Translations under genes and position numbers: made by a program
Part shown: in pieces, positions 38,022-49,289 of the stretch
How the letters are laid out: each line of letters opens with the position of its first letter
How positions within the stretch are numbered: the stretch's first letter is position 1
Source of the DNA: Cordia subcordata
Lineage: Eukaryota; Streptophyta; Magnoliopsida; Boraginales; Cordiaceae
Assembly: GCA_028554755.1 (NCBI GenBank)
Contig: JAPTOF010000009.1
Span: 14,485,501 to 14,549,500 of the forward strand
Direction: 5' to 3'
DNA length: 64,000 nt
Notes under the pieces: model-generated
Told to the model about the DNA's origin: nothing
The model's input: only the letters and a program-made list of their open reading frames with translations
Database searches by the model: none

Positions 38022-39327
38022 TGTGGGTGCAAATATCTTAAGAGGAGATGGTGATTAAGATATTAATACTAATTTTCGTTATTAAAAATTTACAGAAAAT
38101 TTACAACTTCTAAGAATCAATATATCAAACACAAGATAAGCAAGGTAAGTAAGTATAAAAATAGAAGTGTAAGGAGAAGAGAAACAAACGATTTTAAGGT
38201 GGTTCGGCCAAGCCAACATCCACCGCCCAAGGAAGCTCCCCTTAGGACTTCAAAGATCTCCATTAAGATGCTTCTTCAAAACTTGGTGAAGCACAAACCA
38301 AGTTCTTACAACCTCTTTGAAGCCTAACTTCAAAGAACCCAAGAGATTTACTCTATAGGATTTCCCCACACTTTACAAGCTTTAATGAATAAATCTTACA
38401 AAGATTATAGCTCTCAAAGTGTGTATGTACTCAAGAATAAGAAAAAATTGAATCTGAGATTTTCTTCAAGAAGAAGATGAATAAGCTCTTGAAAGCTCAA
38501 ATATATTGCAAGAATGGCTCAAAGATGGATTGAATGATGATAAACACTTTAGCACACTTCAATTGATAATTAGAAAGTGTATTGAATGAGTATTTAAAGA
38601 GATTTAGGGGTTAGGGATTTGGTAGGTGAAGAAGATTTGGGATTTTCGGCCAGAACGGTAATAAACAGCTAGTGCATTTATTACGCTCGTTCGATCGGTC
38701 GGCCCGGTCGTCGTCCGGCTTACCCTTTACCTTCTCTGACTAGGCCGGACGCCTTAGCCGATCGACCGGCTAAGGGGTCCGGCTTTTCCCTTCACCTCTT
38801 TGTTTTGGCCGGGCGACCCACCCAGGTCAGCCAGTCGACCGTCTGGGGGGTCTGGCCACTCCAGAATGTGAAGTAAACCAGATTTTTGCAACGTCCATTT
38901 AAAGAGCAAATTCCACAACTCCAAATCATTTTGAATAATTTTGTAAACACATGTTGTGAATTGAAACGCCCCAAAAACTCATTTTAACTCTATGTGTGCA
39001 TTCAAATATATTTGTGCATATGTTATTTCAAACGTGCAAGACTTGAAAATTTTTGCTATGAATAAGAAAAAGATTTTGAGCCAAGTCCACACAATATATA
39101 GGCATTTCACAAAAAGAGCAAGAAGAAAAACAAATCTGGTACCCCTTATGGCTTCTCTTCTCCTCCTTATGCCTTCTCATCTTTTCTTCCTTCAAATAAG
39201 GCTTTTTGCACATCTTCATATCTTTCAACGCTTCAACTAGATATAATCTCATTTTCACAAGAAGCTATTTAGTAAGATAATGCATATATTTTCATCATCA
39301 AAACCAACAATGAATATTTAGCTAACA
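38022..39327 (-). repeat. 3' LTR of the Sirevirus-like element
   Basis: 1306 bp; on the minus strand it begins TGTTAGCTAAATATTC and ends TTTGCACCCACA. A GC-rich block with GGTCGACCGGC-like palindromes lies at about 38690-38860. The outer side carries the CTATG duplication, the inner side the polypurine tract. Confidence 0.95.
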
Positions 39328-39341
39328 ATCTCCCCCTTTTT
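39328..39341 (-). other. Polypurine tract next to the 3' LTR
   Basis: On the minus strand AAAAAGGGGGAGAT directly abuts the TGTTAG start of the 3' LTR, the position where plus-strand DNA synthesis is primed. Two further GGGGGAG tracts lie upstream on the minus strand, at 39377-39386 and 39648-39661; repeated polypurine tracts are a known Sirevirus feature. Confidence 0.85.
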
Positions 39342-39816
39342 GATAATGGCAAAATTTTAAGATATGAGACAAAAGTACTCCCCCTTAATATATGCATTCC
39401 TTTAAAAAATGAATTTTTCAGAAAATACTTTAACTATCAAATTTAAACTCATTTGCAAAGACATGCAAATAGCCATATTCAGACAAGTAAAACATATCAA
39501 CAAAGCATACCATTTACCATTTACTTTTCCAATCATAGCATACACCATTCAACATATATCATGCACCAAAGTATAAAAATACCATTCACCATATATCATG
39601 CACCAAAGAAATACCATTTACCAAAGTGTAAATATCATTCACCATACTTCTCCCCCTTTGGCATCATCAAAATCAATATAAAGGCAGGAAAAGAAACAAA
39701 GGTTAAGAGTGTATAAAAAAAAAAACTTGTTAATCAAAGTCAAGAATGTAAAGGTCAACTAAACCTAAAAATTGTTTTCAAGTGGAATGAAAAAATATTT
39801 TTCAAAAAGAAGAAAA

Positions 39817-42064
39817 TCAGGGTGCGCGATCATGATGATTCTTGAAGTATTCTCTCATGTCTGATTTCATAGCAGCCACTTCTGAATCAATATGTTGCCT
39901 CCAAACAGTGAGCTCGTCCCATTGGCTTGTCATGGTAGCCCTCATTTCGCCCATACCAGTGTTTAAATCCTGTAATTGAGACAGAATCTGAGCCATCAAA
40001 GAAGGGTCTTCCTGTTGTCCCATCGAACTAGAACCAGCACCACGACGAATTTCTCTTCGGCGTTGCTTATCAATGTGCACTTGCTCCCTAGATTCTCTCA
40101 ACACTCGCCTAAGAGTTGCTTCCTCAGTATTTTCCTCTTCTTCAGAGGTACTAACAACCATGGGTGTGGTTCCTGGTATGCCTATGTCGGGATTACCCTC
40201 AATTTTCGGCCCTTCATCTTCTTCAAAGGTGATATTTACCCCACCAAGTATGTCATCAAGGTTTTGTGCAGCGGTGCCAAAGACAGGGTCGGTGAAAGTA
40301 GTCCCCTTCTTAGTTCTATTCCTAATTACAGCTTGAGTGCTTTTGGGCAAACTTTTGAAGGTCTCTCTATTTATGGGCTCCATATTGTACCAATAAATGC
40401 CCATGAAGTTCATATACAACATATCAAAATTCCAAGCAAACTTTCTATATGGAGCATCTGAAGATATGTTGAAATGAGAGAAAATATGCATTAAGGCCAT
40501 ACCATAACCAGGAGTGGACTCTGACTTTGCTGGCACCGATATCTTGCCGTTATTTGATAGATGGTCTGCGTTTCTACATCTGCATTATGATGTGCAAGAT
40601 AAATTAGTAATTGAGTTTTATGAAAATCTTGTGATACATTGTAGAAGGCCAAACCTTGAATTATCTTCTACAGTCTGTGGGGTAAATTTTGTGCTTAAGG
40701 AGAAAACTTTACATGAAATATTTCATGTACCTGTTGATAGGGAAGGCCACTACAATAGTCAAGGATGGCCAGAAGGAATTAAGGGAACCGCCACCTCGGG
40801 TGAAGTCATAAAATATATGTGGGAGAAAGTAGGGCCTAAGGATCCCACTTCAGTAACATATTGAAGGATTAGGAAAGGCAAAGCTATCTCCTTTTTTTCC
40901 CTAAGGCTATAATAGATATAAGCATCCATGACTGGAATTTTGCCATCATTGATATTTCTAGGGAGAATTACTTCACTCATGATTTTAAGAGCAAGTCTCA
41001 TATTAACATCAACATCTCTCAATAATGGAAGAATTAAATTGGGATCCTTAGGCCCTATTTTCTCCCACATATATTTTATGACTTCACCCGAGGTGGTGGT
41101 TCTCTTAATTCCTTCTGGCCATCCTTGACTATTGTAGTGGCCTTGCCCATCAACAGGTATATGAAATATTTCATCTAAAGTTTCCTCCTTAAGCACAAAA
41201 TTTACCCCACAGACTGTAGAAGATAATTCAAGTTTTGGGCTTCTACAATGCATCTCAAGACTTTCATAAAACTCAATTACTAATTTATCTTGCACATCAC
41301 AATGCAGGTGTAGAAATGCAGACCATCTATCAAATAACGGCAAGATATCGGTGCCAGCAAAGTCAGAGTCCACTCTTGGTTATGGTATGGGCTTAATGCA
41401 TATTTTCTCTCATTTCAACATATCTTCAGATGCTCCATATAGAAAGTTTGCTTGGAATTTTGATATGTTGTATATGAACTTCATGGGCATTTATTGGTAC
41501 AATATGGAGCTCATAAATAGAGAGACCTTCAAAAGTTTGCCCCAAAGCACTCAAGCTGCAATTAGGAATAGGACTAAGAAGGGGACTGCTTTCACCGACC
41601 CTGTCTTTGGCACCACTGCACAAAACCTTGATGACATACTTGGTGGGGTAGATATCACCTTTGAAGAAGATAAAGGGCCGAAAATTGAGGGTAATCCCGA
41701 CATAGGCATACCAGGAACCACACCCATGGTTGTTAGTACCTCTGAAGAAGAGGAAAATACTGAGGAAACAACTATTAGGCGAGTGTTGAGAGAATCTAGG
41801 GAGCAAGTGCACATTGATGAGCAACGCCGAAGAGAAATTCTTCGTGGTGCTGGTTCTAGTTCGATGGGACAGCAGGAAGACCCTTCTTTGATGGCTCAGA
41901 TTCTGTCCCAATTACAAGCTTTAAACACTGGTGTGGGCGAAATAAGGGCTACCATGACAAGCCAATGGGACGAGCTCACTGTTTGGACGAGCTCATTTTC
42001 TCCCATGTGCTTGACTTCTTCCCCTTGGATTCACCATGACTTCGTGTTGTTTTTGCAAGAATAA
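39817..42064. pseudogene. Rearranged extra (envelope-like/transposon-protein) ORF region of the Sirevirus
   Basis: Pieces of one ORF appear twice in opposite orientation. The N-terminal piece (frame containing LPLFDRWSAFLHLH and STVCGVNFVLKE) is on plus at 40514-40864 and on minus at 41373-40759. The C-terminal piece (frame containing HIFSHFNISSDAPYRKF, ending in a polar coiled stretch) is on minus at 40536-39817 and on plus at 41351-42064. In each copy the two pieces sit head to head, so neither copy can encode the original protein. Content and position after pol fit the extra ORF of Sireviruses, often annotated in plants as a putative transposon or envelope-like protein. That name is by analogy; no signal peptide or fusion machinery is visible. 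Confidence 0.7.
39900..41987. repeat. Large inverted repeat: 948 bp arms, 192 bp spacer
   Basis: The left arm 39900-40847 and right arm 41040-41987 are reverse complements of equal length, ending at the shared inner word GGGCCTAAGGATCCCA and the shared outer word CACTGTTTGGA (right-arm orientation). By eye identity is roughly 95 percent, with protein differences concentrated in the inner (N-terminal) part. It lies wholly within the retrotransposon. Confidence 0.92.
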
Positions 42065-42069
42065 TTGGT

Positions 42070-43388
42070 GAAAAACTTTGTTTTTGAAGTGGGCAAGCAA
42101 ATGTTAGGAAGAAATTTGGAAGAAAACGGTTGAAAATTGAAGATTTTGAGATGGGCCGACCGGCCGGATCACAGAGCATATTAAAAAGTTGTGTTTTAGC
42201 CGGACGCCTAAGGCCTTAGTCGGTCGTCCGGCTTGGTCGGCCGGCGGGGTCAGAAGGTGCACAAATTTCTTATTTTTCATACTCAAGCCACATAAACACA
42301 TAAATATGCCATTTAACCACATTTTATCATTCCAATTTCTCTCCTAATCTTGCAAAATTGATCCTCATGCAAAGGTTTAGTGAAAATATCAGCAACTTGA
42401 TGTAAAGTATCAATAAATTCAAGAATTATATCATTTTTGTACATGATGTCTAATTAAATGGTGCCTAATCTCAATATGCTTAGTTCTTGAGTGTTGAATT
42501 GGGTTCTTAGTAAGATTAATTGCACTAGTATTATCACAATATATAGGAATATGATCATACTTCAATCCATAATCAAGTAAATTTTGTTTCATCCACAATA
42601 TTTGAGCCACACAACTACCAGCTGCAATATATTCAACTTCAGTGGTAGAAATAGCAACGCTATTTTGTTTCCTACAAGACCAAGATACTAAGGAATGTCC
42701 TAGGAATTGGCATGTTCCACTAGTGCTCTTACGATCTACTTTGCAACCAGCATAGTCAGCATCAGAAAAACCACATAGATCAAATGACGTTCCTTTAGCA
42801 TACCAAAGCCTTAAATTAATTGTTCCCTTAAGATATCTAATTATTCTTTTAACAGCTGTTAAGTGAATTTCCTTAGGATTGGATTGAAATCTAACACATA
42901 AGCACACTGAGAACATGATATCAGGTCTAGAGGCAATTAAATATAATAGGCTACCGATCATACCTCTATATTTCTTCTCGTCTACTAATTTACCTTTCTC
43001 ATTTTCATCTAGCTTTGTTGAGGGGCTCATGGAAGTTCCAATCTCCTTTGCATCTTCAAGTCCAAATTTCTTGACAATGTCCTTGGTGTATTTGGCTTGA
43101 TTTATGAAGATCCCCTCTTTTGCTTGTTTGATTTGGAGTCCGAGGAAGAAAGTTAATTCTCCCATCTTGCTCATCTCGAACTCCTTGTGCATGCACTTTG
43201 AAAAATTCTCACACAAGGAAGCATTAGTAGCACCAAAAATTATATCATCTGCATAGATTTGGACAAGTAGAATGTCATTGTCTTTTCTTTTGATAAATAG
43301 GGTTGAATCAAGTTTTCCTCTTTCAAAATTGTTTTCTACCAAAAATCCACTAAGTCTTTCATACAAGCTCTAGAAGCTTGCTTTAAGC
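42070..43388 (-). pseudogene. Copia reverse transcriptase (3' part) and RNase H, broken
   Basis: On the minus strand an open frame from 43366 to 42431 starts inside reverse transcriptase (YERLSGFL), contains the catalytic YADDIIFGAT box, and runs through the connection region into RNase H (ADYAGCKVDRKSTSGTCQFLG, KHIEIRHHLIR). A Trp codon at the front has lost a base (about 43366), and the frame breaks again near 42431, although sequence matching the usual ILEFIDTLHQVADIFTKPL tail continues to about 42310. The 5' part of the domain lies beyond the nested solo LTR, at 45421-46158. Sequence at 42150-42250 again carries GC-rich palindromic words. Confidence 0.9.
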
Positions 43389-45423
43389 TGATGCTTCTTG
43401 CTAATTAAGTACTAAGCCTTAATTAAAAGCCTGCAAGTGCACAGGTCGTGTAGTCTAATGTGCAAAAGCAAGGTCGATCCCTCAGGGAGGCGGGAAATAG
43501 GGAATGAAAGCTAAATATGTGTCCTAGAAAAGTAGAAAGAAGATAAGCTAAACTAAGAATTCATTTTGGTCATTTTAGATGTTAAGGGAGCTCAAAGTAA
43601 ATTAAACTATTCTAAACAAACTAAATAAAATAAAGGTAAGAGAAAACAAGCAAGTAAAAAGGGAATCAACACAAGAAATAGGACAATGGGCGAAATCCTC
43701 TTAACTATGGGTGATTTGGGTATTAACTTTGCTATAGAACTGCCTTTGATGGTTTTCTCTAAGAAGGGTGCTCTAAGCTAGGAATCTAATCAACCTCTCA
43801 TACAATCCCTAGACTCGGTGCGGGTCTATCCCTAGGTGCTAGCTACCTAGAAGTATAGCGTGGTCCTTATGAACTAGGGCACGGATTAGCAAATTACGTT
43901 CCTAGGTGATGATAATTGGTCTTACCCTAGGTTCTAATTCATTGGCTGGGTATAAACCCAAGAACTAGGCTTCCTAAGGTCAATTAAGCTAGGTCGACAC
44001 CTATTGGCTGGGTTTAAAGCCAAAGGAGACTAAACTAGGCCTAATTACTAGTGAAGCACCACCAATCATAGCATCACGCAAGCAGGATTTAACAATGAAG
44101 CAAATCATACATGTTCTCGAGCATGCTACAAATGAATATAAAGCATATTCTAGTCCTAAATACTTAGACATGTTTTGGTCATACCAATTTATGCATTAGA
44201 ATCCAACGTGTATGTCATAGAAGCTAAAATTGATATTAAGGTATGTAAAAACACACATAGACATGTATAGCTACAAGACCCACTTCATGGGATCACTACA
44301 TAAACACCTAGACATGCTCATATAATGATTTAAAAGTGTTAAATAGCAATCAAGCCTCTAAATATACATGTTCTTTCACCTAGGCATATCAACAAACACA
44401 TAGACATGTATGTAAGTAGCCAATGAAGCATTAAGAGCAAACATATATATTAAACCATCAAAATCTCACACCAAAGTAATACTCAATCAACCCATAATAC
44501 AAGCCTCAATCACCCATAAAAGATCTATTCTAATATAGAGAAAACTAAGTACAAAAGGAGAAAGATGAACCTCCCTTTCATGCTTAGCTTTGCTCTTCAA
44601 ATCCTTGTCTTGATCTTGCAATTACAAATGTTAAAACCCTAATTACAAGCTTGGATCTAGGTGTATTTATGTGTGATTTAGTGTGTGAGAGGTGGTTTTA
44701 AGTGGATTTTGGGTTTAGGGAAAATGAGTGTTTGATTTGGGTGTTCTCCTCCTTCAAAAAGGGCTGAAAAGTGGCTTAAATAGAGCTTTTAGCGCGTCCA
44801 GCTGGGGGCCCAACCGGTCGTCCGGCTTTGGGGCTAAGTCGTCTGGCTAAAATTGGCCCAGATTCTGATCCGGCCGGTCGACCTCGGCCGGTCGACCGGC
44901 CTTGACAGGAGGTCGACCGGTCTCGACAGTAAAATGTCCATATCTTCTTCGTTTTGGCTCCGATTCGCGCACCATTTTTTTTCATAGCTTCGTATCATTG
45001 TGGGGGATCTCCCAAGCCATATTTTGCACCCTAAAACATGTCCAAAATTTTTCCACGTCCTTTTTAGGTTGCAAGCTCTGAATTTGGCTTACGTTGCGCT
45101 CGGTTTCGCCTCGGTCGCTCCTTCTTTTGCCCGGCCACTTCCAAATGCACTTTTCTTCATTCCTTTATGTCTAAAACACCCTCGGCTTAGTTCCACACAC
45201 CAAGTACCCTCAATTAAGTTCTAATTATCTCTCCAAATCACACCTAAAACAAGTAATAAACGCGTAGTAGTGTAGCATTTAAGTCTTAACTTCAACTATG
45301 AACATGTAAACTCTAATGTGCATAAGTATGACCTAAATGTTAAACTAATACATCAAATGAAGCTCAAACACCTCAAAAAAAGTATATAATTGCAATATAT
45401 AAACACACAAAACAAACACATCA
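43389..45423 (-). mobile_element. Nested solo LTR (2035 bp) inserted into reverse transcriptase
   Basis: The insert runs from TGATGCTTCTTGC to ACACATCA on the plus strand, with inverted ends TGATG/CATCA and a perfect 5 bp duplication TAAGC at 43384-43388 and 45424-45428. Removing it and one duplication copy restores a Gly-Leu-Lys-Gln-Ala-x-Arg-Ala reading in the reverse transcriptase, which proves the boundaries. It contains a ggTCGATCCCTCAGGGAgg box near 43470 and a GC-rich palindromic block at 44790-44930. No primer site, tract or coding region is attached, so it is a solo LTR of a second family; the strand is arbitrary. The diverged remnant at 30960-32310 belongs to the same family. Confidence 0.92.
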
Positions 45424-46295
45424 TAAGCCATATAAAGCCTTTTCTAGTTTAAAAACATGATTAGGAAAGCATGAATCTTCAAAAACGGGGGGTTGTTCAA
45501 CATAAACTTCTTCTTCAATGAATCCATTTAAAAATGCACTTTTCACATCCATTTGAAAAAGCTTAAAGTCCATGTGACATGCAAATGCAAGTAACATACG
45601 AATGGATTCAAGTCTAGCTCCAGGAGCATAAGTTTCATCATAATCAATTCCTTCTTCTTGATTGTATCCTTGTGCAACTAGTCTAGCCTTATTCCTAGTC
45701 ACTATTCCGGCTTCATCTAGTTTGTTTCTGAATACCCATTTGGTTCCTATTACCGGTCTATCTTCAGGTCTTTCAACTAGCTTCCAAACTTTATTTCTCT
45801 CAAATTGATTGAGTTCTTCTTGCATTGCCATTATCCAATTTTCATCTAGTAGAGCTTCTTTTACATTTTTGGGTTCAATACGAGAAATAAATGCATGATA
45901 CTCACAAAAAGTACTAATATTACGCCTAGTTCTTACACCTTCATTTGGATCACCGAGAATAAGATCTTGAGGATGGTTTCTCACAAACTTCCAACTCTTT
46001 GGTAGATCTTCATGAGGTTCTTTTGTTTCATCATCTTTGTTTGAGCAATGTTTGATTTCCTCATTTGCTTGAGACCTCCTTTGTTGAAGTTCTTCTTCTT
46101 GCTTCGTTGGTTTTTCTTTGTCTTTTGGAGTTGGATCTTCAAGCGTTGTCTTTTCCAAAAGATAACCTACATCATCAATTTCCTTTCTCGGCTCAAATGG
46201 ATTAGTCTCATCAAATGTAACATGTATTGATTCTTCTACAACAAGAGTTCTCTTATTATATACCCTATATGCTTTGCTCTTTGTGGAATAACCTA
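45421..46295 (-). pseudogene. Copia reverse transcriptase, 5' part
   Basis: The minus-strand frame from 46158 to 45421 contains the N-terminal reverse transcriptase signature (WVFRNKLDEAG, ARLVAQGYNQEEGIDYDETYAP, FQMDVKSAFLNG) and stops at LEKALYGL, where the nested LTR begins. The upstream linker (46292-46159) reads on in this frame. A single-base deletion at about 46298 separates it from the integrase frame, where a Phe-Leu-Gly-Tyr-Ser reading is expected. Confidence 0.9.
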
Positions 46296-46886
46296 GAATA
46301 TTCCTTCATCGGATTTAGAATCAAATTTTCTTAAGTGGTCCTTAGTGTTTAGAATAAAACATTTACAACCAAATACCTTGAAGTATGATATTTTAGGTGT
46401 TTTGCCATGCCATAGTTCATATGGAGTTTTGTTTAAAATAGGTCTAATCAATACTCTATTTTGCACATAGCATGCAGTATTTATGGCTTCACTCCAAAAA
46501 TATGTTGGCAAGTTGTGTTCTTGTAGCACAGTCCTTGCCATTTCTTGTAATGTACGATTCTTCCTCTCTACTACCCCATTTTGTTGAGGAGTACGAGGGG
46601 CCGAAAAGTTATGCTCAATGCCATGTTCATCACAAAAGTTCATGAAAGGAGTATTCACATATTCGGTGCCATTATCACAACGGATGCAAGTTATAAAATA
46701 GCCTTTCTCGTTTTGCACTTTTCTACACAACCTTGCAAATTCATTGAAGGCATCATTTTTATGTGCAAGAAACATGACCCATGTAAATCTAGTGTAATCA
46801 TCAATTACAACGAATGTATACCTAGATCCTTCTAAGCTTGCCACATCAATGGGTCCAAACAAATCCATGTGTAATAGTTGTAATGC
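46293..46886 (-). pseudogene. Copia integrase core domain
   Basis: The frame 46868-46293 has the DDE-type integrase core: MDLFGPI start, VVIDDYTRFTWV with the first catalytic Asp, IRCDNGTEY with the second, and PQQNGVVERKNR with the catalytic Glu, all present. A TGA just upstream (around 46889-46887) cuts it off from the zinc-finger part, and a frameshift ends it at about 46298. Confidence 0.9.
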
Positions 46887-47450
46887 TCAATTTGTTGAAA
46901 CTTTATTTAAGGATTTGAAGGATGTCTTGTGTTGTTTTCCTAATTGGCAAGCATCACAAATTTTGTCTCTTTCAAATTTTAGCTTTGGTAGGTCTTTAAC
47001 TAGATCATGCTTTGACAAATCATTCAATAAGCTCATGCTAGCATGTCCTAATCTTCTATGCCATAACCAAGCATTATCATGCACAACGGATAAACATTTA
47101 ACACGTTGACGTATAAGTTGATCAATTTCAACAGTGTAAACATTTTCATTTCTTTGAGCTACAAATAACACATTATCATTTCCACATTCATACACAAGGC
47201 ATTTATAAGATTGAAAAACAACTTTATGACCTTTGTCACATAATTGGCTAATGCTAAGTGGATTAAATTTTAGACCCTCTACTAGTAGAACATTGTGTAT
47301 AGCAAGAGAGTTTTCGTTACCAATGCTTCCTTTTCCAATAATTTTTCCTTTGCCATTGTCCCCAAAGGTAGCGTCTCCTCCTTTTGTCCTTTTTAATTTG
47401 TAGAAAAGCGAAGAGTTCCCCATCATGTGCTTGGAACATCCACTATCCAA
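46887..47450 (-). pseudogene. Copia protease and integrase zinc finger
   Basis: The frame begins MDSGCSKHMMG, the aspartic protease active-site Asp-Ser-Gly of Copia polyproteins, and ends with the GAG-pre-integrase/HHCC finger (HRRLGH and CDACQLGKQHK). A single nonsense TGA follows VSTN. The frame between the gag end (47561) and here is broken by stops. Confidence 0.9.
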
Positions 47451-47560
47451 GATCCATTTTATTTTGCTTGAATTGCTTTTATTGCATACCTACGCACATG
47501 AAATTTAAATGTAATTCTTTATTTTGGGGTCCCCAACAACTTGGGTCCTTGGCGTTAGTT

Positions 47561-49228
47561 TCAATTTTTGTTTTTGACCACCCATTTAAGTCTTAGCCAA
47601 TACGGAACATGTGATCCTTTATCACGAATTTTCTTGTAATAACAATGTGTAGATACATGTCCTTTCTTTTCACAATAGGTACAAATAACATTTGACTTTG
47701 GTGGAGAAGAGGATGTAGAGGTAGAAGCCTTGACAAAATAGGTTTTGAAATACTTTTGATTAATACTAGGTTTGTATCCAATACCACTCTTATCAAAAGA
47801 CATTTTTTGACCTCCAAGAAGCTTTTCAAAATTTTCTTTCCCATTTGTAAACTTTTGAACAATTCCATTCAAATCCTCATTTTTCTTTTTTAAATCTTTA
47901 GCCTCTTTTTCAATCTTTACAAAATCTTCGGCACATGAATCATTTTCTTTTTCTAAGATGTCTATTTTTTCAATAAGAGTAGCATTTTTCTTTTCCAAAA
48001 TTTGTTTTTCATTAAGAACAAGTTTCAAACTTTTATGCATTTGCTTATTTTTTGCTAAAGCTAAGGATAAATCATCATGTAATTTAGAAAATTCATATTT
48101 TAGTTCATCAAAACTACATTCTTCTTCCTCTTCTTCACTAGATGAATAATGAATAGATAAAGATGGTGAAGATAGTACCTCATCCTCATTGGCCATGAGG
48201 CAAAAATTGGCTACCTCATGATACTCTTCCTCATCTTCTTCGGTTTTAGAGAAGTCCCATGTGGCCTTGAGCGCCTTTCCTTCCTTCTTCTTTGAAAGCC
48301 TAGGACAATTTGTTTTTATATGTCCCGGCTTGTCGCAATTAAAGCACTTCATTTCATCTTTTGCATCTTTTACCTTTTTGAACTCTTTGCCTTCTTTTCC
48401 TTTCTTCTTCCAATTTGTGTTGTTTGAAGAAGCCCCTTTTCTCATCTTTCTAAATTTCATAAATCTTTTGAAATTTCGGGCTAGAAGTGCAATCTCTTCA
48501 TCTTCCGGGTCCTCATCATCTTCTTCATCGTCACTTGATGAATATTTTGATGCAACGAGAGCAATGGACTTCTTCGCTTTCCTTTCCTTTTCTTCATGAT
48601 CTTTTATCTCAAGCTCATGAGTCATGAGTGACCCAATGAGCTCATTGAGCTCCAATGTATTCAAGTCATTCGCTTCCTTTATTACTGTGACTTTAGGTTG
48701 CCATGATGATGGCAAGCTCCTTAGCATTTTCCTTACCTTCTCTACATTGGAATAATCTTTACCAAGAGCTTTCAAACCATTAGTGATTTCAACAAATCTA
48801 GAAAACATTTGTTCAACATTTTCATTTGGAAGCATCTTGAATAATTCATATCTATGTACAAGCATAGCAATCCTAGATTCTTTCACTTGGCTAGTTCCTT
48901 CATAAGTTACTTCTAATTGATCCCAAAGTTCTTTAGCCGAAGTGCAACCCATTACTCTAGCAAATTCTGTGGTATTCATAGCATTAAATAAATAATGTAA
49001 TTCTTTTTTATTTAACTCAAATAATTTAATATCTTCATCATTCCATTCATTTTCCGGTTTGGGTATTCTCCTATTACCTTCTAATTTTGTAGGTAAGGTA
49101 GGCCCATTTTCTATTATTTTTCAGGCTTTATAGTCATGTGATTGTATAAACACTTTCATTCTCATTTTCCAAAATGCATAATTTGTTCCATCAAAAGGGG
49201 GTGCTTGTTTAATAGAAATTCCCTCCAT
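47561..49228 (-). pseudogene. Sirevirus-like gag
   Basis: The likely start is the ATG at 49228-49226 (MEGISIKQAPPFDGTNY, the usual Copia gag opening), 49 bases after the primer site. Codon 36 is TGA (49123-49121) where a Trp codon is expected, so translation would stop. The rest is open to 47561: the UBN2-type gag core (LWDQLEVTYEGTSQVKESR), an acidic region, and two CX2CX4HX4C zinc knuckles, CFNCDKPGHIKTNC and CTYCEKKGHVSTHC, separated by a long Lys/Glu coiled coil. A coiled coil between two knuckles makes this gag longer than in most Copia elements and fits Sireviruses. Confidence 0.88.
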
Positions 49229-49276
49229 ATTTGCTAGAAATTCTACTAGTTGTTAGACTATTATGTAGAACCCTAC

Positions 49277-49287
49277 CTCTGATACCA
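49277..49287 (-). other. Primer binding site for initiator tRNA-Met
   Basis: TGGTATCAGAG starts two bases after the 5' LTR end (CCCACA-AT-TGGTATC). This is the standard plant initiator-Met primer site used by Copia elements and fixes the element's orientation. Confidence 0.9.
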
Positions 49288-49289
49288 AT

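Noticed and set aside
39976..41911. Open frames of 87-161 codons opposite the C-terminal pieces of the extra ORF
   Set aside because: Antisense shadows; they appear in both arms only because the arms are copies of each other.
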